Assembly (NCBI RefSeq): GCF_030732845.1
Contig: NZ_JASHKA010000016.1
Coordinates: 1 to 64,000, forward strand
From: Roseibium sp. MMSF_3544
GTDB lineage: Bacteria > Pseudomonadota > Alphaproteobacteria > Rhizobiales > Stappiaceae
DNA length: 64,000 nt
Direction of reading: 5' to 3'
The notes beneath the pieces are model-generated. The model worked only from the letters and a program-made list of their open reading frames with translations. It was not told the origin of the DNA and did not search any database. Positions 43,436-51,788 of the stretch are shown piece by piece. The first letter of the stretch is position 1, and every line of letters begins with the position of its first letter. The position numbers were made by a program, and so were the translations under genes.

Positions 43436-43464
43436 TTGACGTGACATACGTATGTCAAATAAGG
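43436..43464 (+). promoter_or_regulatory. Promoter of the ABC/kinase operon with palindromic operator in the spacer
   Basis: A -35 box TTGACG (43436-43441) is followed by the perfect 16-bp palindrome TGACATACGTATGTCA (43442-43457). An AT-rich -10-like stretch (AATAAG, around 43458-43463) comes next. The operator fills the promoter spacer, a strongly repressing geometry. Confidence 0.7.
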
Positions 43465-43536
43465 TCGGCGCGCACTTGGAGGAGTGCCGCCGTCCGGTGC
43501 AGGCCGGTGAGCGACCATTTCGGGAGGAAATCAGCG

Positions 43537-44856
43537 ATGAAAACTGCGAAACTTCTCGCGGCGACCGCTTTTGTGGCGGCGAGCGGGCTTACCGTGTCTC
43601 AGGCTCAAGCCGACGAACTGACGCTGTGTTGGGCCGCATGGGACCCGGCCAACGCTCTTGTTGAACTTTCCAAGGAATTCGAAGCCCAGTCCGGCCACAC
43701 GATGAAATTCGAGTTCGTGCCCTGGCCGAACTTCGCCGACCGCATGCTGAACGAACTGAATTCGGGCGGCAAACTGTGCGATCTGCTGATCGGCGACAGT
43801 CAGTGGATCGGCGGCGGCGCGGAAAACGGCCACTACGTCAAACTCAACGAGTTCTTCGACAAGGAAGGCATCAGCATGGACGACTTCGCCCCGGCGACCG
43901 TCTATGCCTATTCAACCTGGCCGAAGGGCACACCGAACTACTATGCGCTGCCGGCAATGGGCGACGCCAACGGCTGGTTCTACCGCAAGGACTGGTTCGC
44001 GAAGCCGGAAATCCAGGAAGCTTTCAAGTCCGAACATGGACGTGACCTGGCACCGCCCAAAACCCAAATGGAGTTGCTGGAAATCGCGAAGTTCTTCCAG
44101 GAACGCGAGATTGACGGCCAGAAACGCTACGGCGCTGCGATCTTTACCGAGCGCGGGTCCGAGGGCATCACCATGGGTGCGACCAGCGCCATGTATCCGT
44201 TTGGCTTCAAGTATGAAAACACGCCGGGCAAATACGACATGGAAGGTGCGGTGAACTCAGCGGACGCTGTTGCCGGTCTGGAATTCTACAAGGAGCTCTA
44301 CAAGACTTCGACACCCCCGGGCTATACCGACAGCTACATGGAGCAGTCGCTAGACGCGTTCAAATCCGGGCAGGTGGCGATGGCCATGAACTGGTTCGCG
44401 TTCTTCCCGGGTCTTTATGCCGATCCGGATGTGGGTGGTGACAAGATTGGTTTCTTTGTCAATCCCGGCCAGTTGAAGGAAGCGTCCACCCTTGGCGGTC
44501 AGGGCATATCGGTGGTTGCTTATTCCGACAAGCAGGATGCCGCACTTGAATACATCAAGTGGTTCGCGCAGCCGTCGGTGCAGAAGAAGTGGTGGGACCT
44601 CGGGGGCTATTCGTGTCACGTCAGCGTGTTGAACGACCCGAATTTCGCCGACAGTGCACCGTTCGCAGCAGACTTCCTGCTCGCCATGGATGGCGTCATG
44701 GATTTCTGGCAGGAGCCGGCCTATGCAGAGCTGCTGCTGGCGATGCAAAAACGCCTGCATGACTACGTCGTGGCCGATCAGGGTACAGCAAAGGAAGCCC
44801 TGGACAAGCTCATCGAAGACTGGACGGAAGTCTTTGAAGATGAGGGCAAGCTCTAG
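43537..44856 (+). CDS. ABC transporter substrate-binding protein (CUT1 sugar type)
   Basis: Periplasmic binding protein of 439 residues, first gene of the operon. The signal peptide is residues 1-25 (LLAATAFVAASGLTVSQAQA). The body fits the family 1 extracellular solute-binding fold for sugars and polyols (LTLCWAAWDPANALVELSKEFE). I chose ATG 43537 because GGGAGGAAA precedes it; the frame upstream runs back through the operator. A stable hairpin follows the gene, which usually allows the binding protein to be made in excess. The ligand is unknown; the downstream dihydroxyacetone-type kinase points to a short ketose or polyol. Confidence 0.92.
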   Translation: MKTAKLLAATAFVAASGLTVSQAQADELTLCWAAWDPANALVELSKEFEAQSGHTMKFEFVPWPNFADRMLNELNSGGKLCDLLIGDSQWIGGGAENGHYVKLNEFFDKEGISMDDFAPATVYAYSTWPKGTPNYYALPAMGDANGWFYRKDWFAKPEIQEAFKSEHGRDLAPPKTQMELLEIAKFFQEREIDGQKRYGAAIFTERGSEGITMGATSAMYPFGFKYENTPGKYDMEGAVNSADAVAGLEFYKELYKTSTPPGYTDSYMEQSLDAFKSGQVAMAMNWFAFFPGLYADPDVGGDKIGFFVNPGQLKEASTLGGQGISVVAYSDKQDAALEYIKWFAQPSVQKKWWDLGGYSCHVSVLNDPNFADSAPFAADFLLAMDGVMDFWQEPAYAELLLAMQKRLHDYVVADQGTAKEALDKLIEDWTEVFEDEGKL

Positions 44857-44870
44857 GCTTGCAGGACATA

Positions 44871-44895
44871 GCCGGCCGGCTTTCCGCCGGCCGGT
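44871..44895 (+). other. Intercistronic GC-rich hairpin after the binding-protein gene
   Basis: Ten-base arms (GCCGGCCGGC with GCCGGCCGGT) close a five-base loop. No T-run follows, so it is more likely a 3'-end-stabilising element than a full terminator. The position between the binding protein and permease genes is typical. Confidence 0.75.
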
Positions 44896-44991
44896 TGCCT
44901 GAGCCGAAACTCCGGCGGGCTACACCAAGGCACGCAAAACTGCCAAAATGCCTGCCGGACTTTCCAGACGTATTCTTCGAACGGGCCAAAG

Positions 44992-45939
44992 ATGTCAGAC
45001 ACCCCTATCGACCGCGTGGCGAAAGCGACGCCGCCCTCGGTTGCTGCCAAAATCCGGGGCCTGAGCGATCGCGCCATAGCCTGGCTTTTCGTTCTGCCGA
45101 CGATCTTTCTGCTGCTGGCGGTGAACATCTTCCCGCTGATCTGGACGATCAATCTGAGCTTCACCAATTTTCGCGCCAACCGGCCCAACCGGGAGGTCGA
45201 CTATATCGGCCTGCGAAACTATGAGCGCATTCTGACGGATGAAGACATCTGGCTGACGATGCAGGCCACGGCCCATTTCCTGTTCTGGACCATTTTTTTC
45301 CAGGTCCTGATCGGTTTCACGCTGGCCTGGCTGATCAACCGGAAATTCAAGGGCAACGATCTGTGGACCACCCTGATCGTGCTGCCGATGATGCTATCGC
45401 CCGCGGTGGTCGGCAACTTCTGGACCTTTCTCTATCAGCCGCAAATCGGCCTCTTCAACTACGGCATCTCGTTTCTGACCGGCATCGACCCGTCGTCCTT
45501 CCAGATGATTGGCGATGTCAGCCTTGCCCCCTGGTCGATCGTCATCGTCGACACGTGGATGTGGACGCCATTCGTGATGCTGATTTGCCTAGCCGGGTTG
45601 AGGTCCATTCCCGACTACATCTATGAGGCGGCGGAAATCGACCGGGCCAGTCAGTGGCGTCAGTTCTGGACCATCACCGTGCCGATGGTGCTGCCGTTTC
45701 TGATGCTGGCGGTTCTTTTCCGCGGGATCGAGAACTTCAAGATGTTCGACCTGGTGGTGCAGCTGACCGGCGGCGGACCCGGCTCGGTCACCGAACTCAC
45801 CTCGATCAACCTGAAGCGCGAAGCTTTCGAGAAGTGGCGAACCGGCTATTCCTCCGCCTACGCGATCATCCTGTTCGTAACGGTGTTCGGACTCGCCTCA
45901 ATTTACGTCAAAGCCCTGAACAAGGTGAAGGAAAGATGA
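44992..45939 (+). CDS. ABC transporter permease (CUT1, MalF-like)
   Basis: Inner-membrane permease of 315 residues with about six helices. The cytoplasmic EAA loop reads YIYEAAEIDRASQWRQFWTITVPMVLP. The cytoplasmic N terminus precedes the first helix AWLFVLPTIFLLLAVNIFPLIW. It ends in an ATGA overlap with the second permease, so the two halves of the channel are co-translated. Confidence 0.94.
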   Translation: MSDTPIDRVAKATPPSVAAKIRGLSDRAIAWLFVLPTIFLLLAVNIFPLIWTINLSFTNFRANRPNREVDYIGLRNYERILTDEDIWLTMQATAHFLFWTIFFQVLIGFTLAWLINRKFKGNDLWTTLIVLPMMLSPAVVGNFWTFLYQPQIGLFNYGISFLTGIDPSSFQMIGDVSLAPWSIVIVDTWMWTPFVMLICLAGLRSIPDYIYEAAEIDRASQWRQFWTITVPMVLPFLMLAVLFRGIENFKMFDLVVQLTGGGPGSVTELTSINLKREAFEKWRTGYSSAYAIILFVTVFGLASIYVKALNKVKER

Positions 45940-46877
45940 GCAGTTACTCCATCACCGAACCTTCGGCGTTCCAGAAATGGCTGGCAGGCACGCTGGTCGT
46001 GGCCTATGCCATCATCACGCTGCTGCCACTGGTCTGGATCCTGACGACCGGGTTCAAATCGCCGGTCGATGCGATCGCCTATCCGCCAAAAGTGTTCTTC
46101 GAACCGTCGCTTGAAGGCTACGTGAACCTCTTCACAACGCGAACGCGCGTCTCGCCGGAACAGCTCGAGGCGCTGCCTGAGCCCGAAACCTGGTACGAGG
46201 AAATTGTGCGCAACCGCGACATGGTGATTGCGGGGCCATCACGCTACGGCGAACGGTTCCTGAACTCTGTAATCATCGGCTTCGGCTCGACATTCCTGTC
46301 CGTTTTTCTTGGAACGCTGGCCGCCTATGCCTTTTCCAGGTTCAAGGTGCCGCTGAAGGACGATCTTCTGTTCTTCATCCTGTCGACAAGGATGATGCCG
46401 CCGATCGCGGTCGCCATCCCGATCTTCCTGATGTTCCGCACGCTCGGCCTGTCGGACACGCATCTGGGCATGATCCTGCTTTATACGGCGGTGAACATCT
46501 CGCTCGCCGTCTGGCTGCTCAAGGGGTTCATGGACGAGATACCGCGAGAATACGAGGAAGCGGCACTGATCGACGGCTACACGCGATTCCAGGCCTTCTA
46601 CAAGGTGGTGCTGCCCCAGGCGGCGACCGGCATCGCGTCAACGGCGATCTTCTGCCTGATCTTTTCCTGGAACGAATATGCCTTTGCAGTGCTCCTGACC
46701 TCGGGCACGGCGCAGACAGCGCCACCCTTTATCCCGACAATCATCGGCGTTGGCGGTCAGGACTGGCCCGCGGTTGCCGCAGGAGCGACGCTGTTCCTGG
46801 TGCCCGTGATGGTCTTCACAATCCTGCTTCGTAAACATCTGTTGCGCGGCATCACGTTCGGGGCGGTACGCAAATGA
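45936..46877 (+). CDS. ABC transporter permease (CUT1, MalG-like)
   Basis: Second inner-membrane permease, 313 residues. The EAA loop is EYEEAALIDGYTRFQAFYKVVLP. The start is fixed by the ATGA overlap at 45936 and by GAAGGAAAG just before it. A periplasmic insertion after the first helix (about residues 55-105) is longer than in many MalG-type proteins. It overlaps the following 62-codon gene by 4 bp. Confidence 0.94.
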   Translation: MSSYSITEPSAFQKWLAGTLVVAYAIITLLPLVWILTTGFKSPVDAIAYPPKVFFEPSLEGYVNLFTTRTRVSPEQLEALPEPETWYEEIVRNRDMVIAGPSRYGERFLNSVIIGFGSTFLSVFLGTLAAYAFSRFKVPLKDDLLFFILSTRMMPPIAVAIPIFLMFRTLGLSDTHLGMILLYTAVNISLAVWLLKGFMDEIPREYEEAALIDGYTRFQAFYKVVLPQAATGIASTAIFCLIFSWNEYAFAVLLTSGTAQTAPPFIPTIIGVGGQDWPAVAAGATLFLVPVMVFTILLRKHLLRGITFGAVRK

Positions 46878-47062
46878 GCGGGTTCTTCAACGGTTTGATG
46901 CGGTTCCGGCGCGGCCCCTGGGAAATGCTCGCGTCCATCCTGATTGCGGTCGGTGTGATCATGCTGATGCAGCCGGTCGTTTTGTGGGCCTACACCTATT
47001 CCTTCATTGTCACGCTGACGGGAACAGTGATGTTCATCGTCGTCAGCCATTTTCCGGACTAG
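46874..47062 (+). CDS. Small membrane protein of the ABC operon (62 aa)
   Basis: Protein of 62 residues with two hydrophobic segments (WEMLASILIAVGVIMLMQPV and SFIVTLTGTVMFIVV). The ATGA overlap with the permease and the short gap to the ATPase gene (13 bp) argue that it is translated. Small membrane proteins also accompany the two-ATPase glycerol ABC systems (DUF2160-type), but I cannot claim homology. It may be an accessory subunit of the transporter. Confidence 0.75.
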   Translation: MSGFFNGLMRFRRGPWEMLASILIAVGVIMLMQPVVLWAYTYSFIVTLTGTVMFIVVSHFPD

Positions 47063-47075
47063 AGCGCGAGGCGGC

Positions 47076-48173
47076 ATGGCTGAGATCGTAATCAGGAACC
47101 TCAGAAAGGACTTCGGTGACTTCACCGCCGTCCAGTCCTCGTCGTTCAAGATCGAGGACGGCGAATTCTTCATGCTGCTCGGTCCGTCAGGATGCGGCAA
47201 GACGACGACCTTGCGCATGATCGCGGGCCTGGAACTGCCGACCTCTGGCGAGATTTATATCGACGGTGAAGAAGTCGGTCAGAAACCCGCGCGGCAACGC
47301 GACATTGCGTTTGTGTTCCAGATGTTTGCGCTCTATCCGCACATGAATGTGCGGCGGAACATCAGCTATCCGCTGGTCAGCCAGGGCATGTCCAAAAGGC
47401 AAGTCAGCGAAAAGGTTGCCGAAGTCTCGCGTATCCTTGGCATTGAAGACATTCTCGACCGCTCGGTGAGCGGCCTTTCCGGCGGAGACAGGCAGCGGGT
47501 CGCACTCGGGCGGGCGATCGTGCGCGAGCCCAAGGCCTTCATGATGGATGAACCGCTCGGGGCGCTCGATGCGGAGTTCCGCGAGCACATGGCCGAGGAA
47601 CTGCGCGCCTTGCACGACCGGATGGGTGCCACGACTGTCTATGTCACGCATGACCAGCTTGAGGCCATGCAGATGGGTGACAAGATCGTTGTCATGAACC
47701 ACGGTGTCATCGAACAATTCGGGACACCCCAGGACATTTACGACAAGCCGGCAACCATGTTCGTGGCTGATTTCATCGGGTCTCCGTCGATGAACTTTCT
47801 CCGGTTCCACGGCGAAGTCCATTCCGGATCCTCGAGCGTCAAGTTGCATCACGCCGAGCTTGCTGTCCCAACACTTCGCGAGCCGTTCGAAGGGGATCTT
47901 GTCTACGGCATCCGGCCAGAACATGTGTCCCTGGTTGATGCAGGCGAAAGCCGCGGTGAAGTGGTCGCGGCGGAGTATCTCGGGACCACGCAAATCGTGA
48001 CCGTGAAGACAGCAGGCGGCGATCTCAAGGCGCGGATTGCCTCCAACCAATCCGTGCGATCCGGCGAAAATGTCGGTTTGGCTTTCAATGGTTCAGCGGC
48101 CACGCTTTTCGACAATCAGACAGGGCGGGCTCTGAAGTCCGACCTCAACGAGGGGGTGCTCGCCCATGTCTGA
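47076..48173 (+). CDS. ABC transporter ATPase (UgpC/MalK-type), first copy
   Basis: Sugar-importer ATPase of 365 residues. Walker A is GPSGCGKTT, the signature reads LSGGDRQRVALGR and Walker B is FMMDEPLGALD. A C-terminal OB-fold (TOBE-like) regulatory region covers about residues 240-365, with GIRPEHVSL. It overlaps the second ATPase gene by 8 bp. Two different ATPases suggest a heterodimeric motor. Confidence 0.94.
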   Translation: MAEIVIRNLRKDFGDFTAVQSSSFKIEDGEFFMLLGPSGCGKTTTLRMIAGLELPTSGEIYIDGEEVGQKPARQRDIAFVFQMFALYPHMNVRRNISYPLVSQGMSKRQVSEKVAEVSRILGIEDILDRSVSGLSGGDRQRVALGRAIVREPKAFMMDEPLGALDAEFREHMAEELRALHDRMGATTVYVTHDQLEAMQMGDKIVVMNHGVIEQFGTPQDIYDKPATMFVADFIGSPSMNFLRFHGEVHSGSSSVKLHHAELAVPTLREPFEGDLVYGIRPEHVSLVDAGESRGEVVAAEYLGTTQIVTVKTAGGDLKARIASNQSVRSGENVGLAFNGSAATLFDNQTGRALKSDLNEGVLAHV

Positions 48174-49161
48174 AGTGCAGCTTTCGAACCTTTCCAAGCG
48201 ATTTGATGACACGGTTGCCGTTGATGATGTGACGATGACGGTGCCGAACGGGGCGTTTGTCACGCTGCTCGGACCGACCGGCGCTGGCAAGACCACAATC
48301 CTGCGTCTGATTTCAGGGTTGGAACAGCCCGACAAGGGAGATGTTTTCATCGGCGGGCGATCGGTCGTCAACGAAACGCCGGCACAGCGCAATGTGGCAA
48401 TGGTGTTTCAGCAATATTCGCTCTATCCGCATATGAGCGTACGCGAGAACCTTGCCTTCCCGCTGCGCTCACCGCTCCTCAAGACACCGGAGGAGCAGAT
48501 TGAGCGCAAGGTTGCCGAAGTTGCCGAAGTGTTGAAGATTCCACACAAGTTGAACAACAAGGCGACTGCGTTGTCGGGCGGTGAAATGCAGCGTGTTTCA
48601 ATCGGCCGGGCCCTTGTGCGCGATCCTTCCATCTTCCTGATGGATGAACCGCTCAGTTCGCTGGACGCAAAATTGCGCTCAGACCTGCGGATCGAGTTGA
48701 AGCGTATTCAGGAGAGTCTCGGCGCAACCCTGCTTTACGTGACCCATGACCAGATCGAGGCAATGACCATGTCGACCCATGTCGGCGTTCTGGACCACGG
48801 CCGGCTGGTGCAGTTCGGGTCCCCGCGCGAGATCTACGAGAATCCCGTCAATCTCTACGTGGCCGGGCGGCTTGGGCAACCCAGGATCAATGTCCTGCCG
48901 GCGGACATGTTTGCCGGCTCGCCAGCGGGTGCCAGGAAGATGGGGTTGAGGCCCGAACATATCCAGCAGGGCGAAGGCAAGGAATCGACCGTGAAACGGA
49001 TCGAACATCTTGGCGACCAGATCAGGCTTCACCTGACGCTGGAAGGGCATGAAGTGGTCACGCTCTCAGACCCGCACGCGGACCTTGAGCCCGGTGACAC
49101 CGTCGCGATACAGCCCCGAAATCCCCTGTTCTTTGACGCCAGTGGCGCTCGTATTACCTGA
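48166..49161 (+). CDS. ABC transporter ATPase (UgpC/MalK-type), second copy
   Basis: Second ATPase of 331 residues. Walker A is GPTGAGKTT, the signature LSGGEMQRVSIGR and Walker B FLMDEPLSSLD. The Q-loop (FQQYSLYPHMSVREN) and a C-terminal TOBE-like part (GLRPEHIQ) are present. All catalytic motifs are intact in both ATPases. The pair resembles the two-ATPase glycerol uptake systems of rhizobia in layout. Confidence 0.94.
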   Translation: MSEVQLSNLSKRFDDTVAVDDVTMTVPNGAFVTLLGPTGAGKTTILRLISGLEQPDKGDVFIGGRSVVNETPAQRNVAMVFQQYSLYPHMSVRENLAFPLRSPLLKTPEEQIERKVAEVAEVLKIPHKLNNKATALSGGEMQRVSIGRALVRDPSIFLMDEPLSSLDAKLRSDLRIELKRIQESLGATLLYVTHDQIEAMTMSTHVGVLDHGRLVQFGSPREIYENPVNLYVAGRLGQPRINVLPADMFAGSPAGARKMGLRPEHIQQGEGKESTVKRIEHLGDQIRLHLTLEGHEVVTLSDPHADLEPGDTVAIQPRNPLFFDASGARIT

Positions 49162-49172
49162 GGAGAAGGAAC

Positions 49173-50810
49173 ATGAAGCAGTTCATCAACTCAAAGGAAA
49201 CACTCGTCACGGAAGCCATAGACGGAGCCTTGCGAACGGCGGGCGGGCGCCTCGCCCGGCTGGACGGATATCCGCATATCAAGGTGGTCGTGCGCACGGA
49301 CTGGGACAAGTCGAAAGTGGCTTTGGTTTCGGGCGGCGGATCCGGTCACGAACCCAGCCATGCGGGGTTTGTCGGCCAGGGCATGCTGACGGCCGCCGTG
49401 TGCGGTGAAGTCTTTGCCTCGCCATCCGTCGACGCCGTGCTCGCGGGGATCCTCGCCGTCACCGGCAAGGCCGGATGCCTCGTGATCGTCAAGAATTATA
49501 CCGGTGACCGGCTGAATTTCGGTCTTGCGGTGGAAAGGGCGCGCGCATTCGGCCGCAAGGTCAACATGGTGATTGTCGACGACGATGTCGCGCTCCCGGA
49601 TCTGCCGCAGGCAAGAGGCGTTGCCGGTACGCTGTTCGTGCACAAGATCGCCGGCGCCTTGGCCGATCAGGGCGCTGATCTTGAAACGGTGACCGACGCC
49701 GCACAACGGGTTATCTCGGGCGCCGTTTCCATTGGCATGTCGCTCGACACCTGCACCATTCCCGGATCACCGAAAGAAGATCGGATCGGGCCCGGAATGG
49801 CGGAACTCGGTCTTGGTATTCACGGAGAAGCCGGCATCGAACAGGTTACCTTCTCGAACGCCAAGACGGCGATGGCCATGGTTGTCGACCGGCTTGAGCC
49901 GGCGCTGGCGCCCGGGCCGCATGTCGCGCTTTTGAACAATCTCGGCGGCACGACACCGCTTGAAATGTCGGTTCTGGCAGAAGAGCTCACACATTCACGG
50001 ATCGGAGGCCAGATCCGCTGGCTGGTCGGCCCGGCGGCGATGATGACCTCGCTCGACATGCATGGATTTTCCGTGTCGCTGTTGCCTGTCAGCAAAACCG
50101 AAGAGGCCCTTTTGCAGGCGCCGGTCGCGCCGTGGGTTTGGCCCGGCTGCCTGGCGCTCGGCCCGGTTTCGATCCTACCTCTGCCGGACGGCTTGTCTCC
50201 GATCCAGCCGCTTCCGTCCAAGAACGAGGAGACGCGGAAATTCATCGAAAGATGCTGCAACATCCTGATCGCGGCGGAAGAAGACCTGAACGCGCTGGAT
50301 GCCAAGTCGGGTGATGGCGACACGGGCAGCACGCTTGCGACCGCTGCGCGGGCGCTGATCACGGCGCTGGACCGGATGCCGCTCGCGGACCTGACCCAGC
50401 TCTACCGAGCCATCGGCCTGGAGTTGAGCCAGACAATGGGCGGGTCGTCCGGCGTGCTTCTGGCCATCTTCTTTGCCGCGGCCGGTGACGCTTCGTCCAG
50501 CGGACGGGACTCCATCGGTGCCTTGAAAGCGGGCCTCGACCGCGTGATGCAGGTTGGCGGCGCCGAGCCGGGCGACCGGACCATGATCGATGCCCTGATG
50601 CCGGCATTGAACGCGTTGGAAAGCGGGATTGAAGACGCTGCCCGCGAAGCGCGCCAGGGTGCGGACGCCACGTCCCGCATCACGCGCGCACGCGCTGGAC
50701 GGGCAAGCTATGTCTCGGAAGCAAGCCTGTCCGGGCACAATGACCCAGGCGCGGAAGCTGTTGCCCGCCTGTTCGAGCACCTGGCGACGGAGGCTGCGCT
50801 CACCGCTTGA
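49173..50810 (+). CDS. Dihydroxyacetone-kinase-family enzyme (DhaK-DhaL fusion)
   Basis: ATP-dependent ketose kinase of 545 residues. The DhaK half (about 1-330) has the glycine loop SGGGSGHEPSHAG and the His that covalently holds the keto substrate (His217, GLGIHGEAG). The DhaL half (about 345-545) has the nucleotide/Mg site GDGDTG at 380-385. This is the single-chain form. The family includes tetrulose (erythrulose) kinases, so dihydroxyacetone is not the only candidate. It ends the operon with the ABC importer, so it likely phosphorylates the imported compound or its oxidation product. Confidence 0.9.
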   Translation: MKQFINSKETLVTEAIDGALRTAGGRLARLDGYPHIKVVVRTDWDKSKVALVSGGGSGHEPSHAGFVGQGMLTAAVCGEVFASPSVDAVLAGILAVTGKAGCLVIVKNYTGDRLNFGLAVERARAFGRKVNMVIVDDDVALPDLPQARGVAGTLFVHKIAGALADQGADLETVTDAAQRVISGAVSIGMSLDTCTIPGSPKEDRIGPGMAELGLGIHGEAGIEQVTFSNAKTAMAMVVDRLEPALAPGPHVALLNNLGGTTPLEMSVLAEELTHSRIGGQIRWLVGPAAMMTSLDMHGFSVSLLPVSKTEEALLQAPVAPWVWPGCLALGPVSILPLPDGLSPIQPLPSKNEETRKFIERCCNILIAAEEDLNALDAKSGDGDTGSTLATAARALITALDRMPLADLTQLYRAIGLELSQTMGGSSGVLLAIFFAAAGDASSSGRDSIGALKAGLDRVMQVGGAEPGDRTMIDALMPALNALESGIEDAAREARQGADATSRITRARAGRASYVSEASLSGHNDPGAEAVARLFEHLATEAALTA

Positions 50811-50847
50811 GAACAGCGACCAACATTTGAGCGTTGAAGCCTGCCGA

Positions 50848-50866
50848 TGCGCCTTAAAAAGGCGCA
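50848..50866 (+). terminator. Hairpin after the kinase gene
   Basis: TGCGCCTT and AAGGCGCA form an 8-bp perfect stem with a three-base loop about 40 bp after the operon's last stop. No T-run follows, so it may act in termination or as an mRNA-stabilising structure. Confidence 0.5.
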
Positions 50867-50932
50867 CCGGTGGTTGGTGCCCGTCCCAAGCCGTATCTCG
50901 ATGAAGCGGGCTGCGATGTGATCGCCCGGGCA

Positions 50933-50970
50933 TTGACATCGCAAATCGAATCCATAACCATGTTGTTATG
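50933..50970 (+). promoter_or_regulatory. ArsR promoter/operator covering its own start codon
   Basis: The -35 box is TTGACA (50933-50938) and the -10-like box TAACCA (50955-50960). The inverted repeat CATAAC-N6-GTTATG (50953-50970) covers the -10 region and the ATG (50968-50970). The expected transcription start is at the ATG, and no Shine-Dalgarno sequence is present. Confidence 0.6.
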
Positions 50971-51291
50971 AATTCAGAAAATCTTGACCTCGTTTTTTCA
51001 GCTCTCTCCGACGCGACTCGTCGCGGCATCCTGGCCAATCTTGCCAAGGGTGAACGCACGGTTCACGAAATCACGGCTGCGTTCGATATCTCGCAGCCGG
51101 CGATTTCCCGGCATTTGCGCGTGCTGGATCACGCCGGATTGGTGCGGCGGGAGAAACGCGGCCGGGAAACCTATGTCATGGCAAGTGCAGAAACGGCCGC
51201 TCACGCAGCCGACTGGCTTGCGCATTACGTCAACTTCTGGACGGCGCATTTCGAGCGCATGGACCAAATCCTTTTCAGCAACGAGGAGTAA
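50968..51291 (+). CDS. ArsR-family winged-helix regulator
   Basis: Repressor of 107 residues (LSDATRRGILANLAKGERTVHEI, then FDISQPAISRHLRVLDHAGLV). It has the SRPBCC-associated form: no metal-binding Cys pair and a conserved C-terminal helix (VNFWTAHFERMD). It lies 4 bp before an AHSA1 gene with which it must be co-transcribed. An inverted repeat covers its start codon. It is a paralogue of the module at 13889-14559. Confidence 0.88.
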   Translation: MNSENLDLVFSALSDATRRGILANLAKGERTVHEITAAFDISQPAISRHLRVLDHAGLVRREKRGRETYVMASAETAAHAADWLAHYVNFWTAHFERMDQILFSNEE

Positions 51292-51295
51292 CCCG

Positions 51296-51751
51296 ATGAC
51301 CGTTGAGACCCGATTTTCCGATGGTGTACTCACAGTGCGCAAGGAATTTGCAAAGCCCATCGACGTTGTCTTCGACGCCTGGATCGACGCCGCCAAAACC
51401 ACGCATTGGTGGGGATGCGCCGACACAACACAGGTTGTTTCCGAAATTGAAACCAAAGCTGGTGGAAAATACTGCCACACGATGACGATCACCAATGTAG
51501 GAGATCACACAATCAACGGCAGCCTTGTTGAATTCGACCCGCCAAGAAAGCTGGTCTACTCGATGCCTGCAAGTGAGTTTGCCCCGGCCATGCTCGTGTC
51601 CGTTGCGTTCGGGGAAACCGCCACCGGCACTGTCGTGACACTGACCCAGTCGGAAATCCCCGATCCTATGAAGGATGTCATTGGTGCGGGATGGACGGCT
51701 TCGTTCAACAGGCTGGACGCGTACTTTCAAGGACAGCGTCGCGCGGCCTGA
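51296..51751 (+). CDS. SRPBCC (AHSA1-like) domain protein
   Basis: Protein of 151 residues with the full AHSA1 fold: VRKEFAKPIDVVFDAWIDAAKTTHWW at the start and GWTASFNRLDAYF at the end. The ATG at 51296 has GAGGAG upstream. It is co-expressed with the ArsR gene before it. Relatives bind hydrophobic ligands or act as Hsp90 co-chaperone-like proteins; which role applies is unknown. Confidence 0.88.
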   Translation: MTVETRFSDGVLTVRKEFAKPIDVVFDAWIDAAKTTHWWGCADTTQVVSEIETKAGGKYCHTMTITNVGDHTINGSLVEFDPPRKLVYSMPASEFAPAMLVSVAFGETATGTVVTLTQSEIPDPMKDVIGAGWTASFNRLDAYFQGQRRAA

Positions 51752-51788
51752 GGATTGTGGATCTCCCTCCGAATTTTGGAGGTGCATC

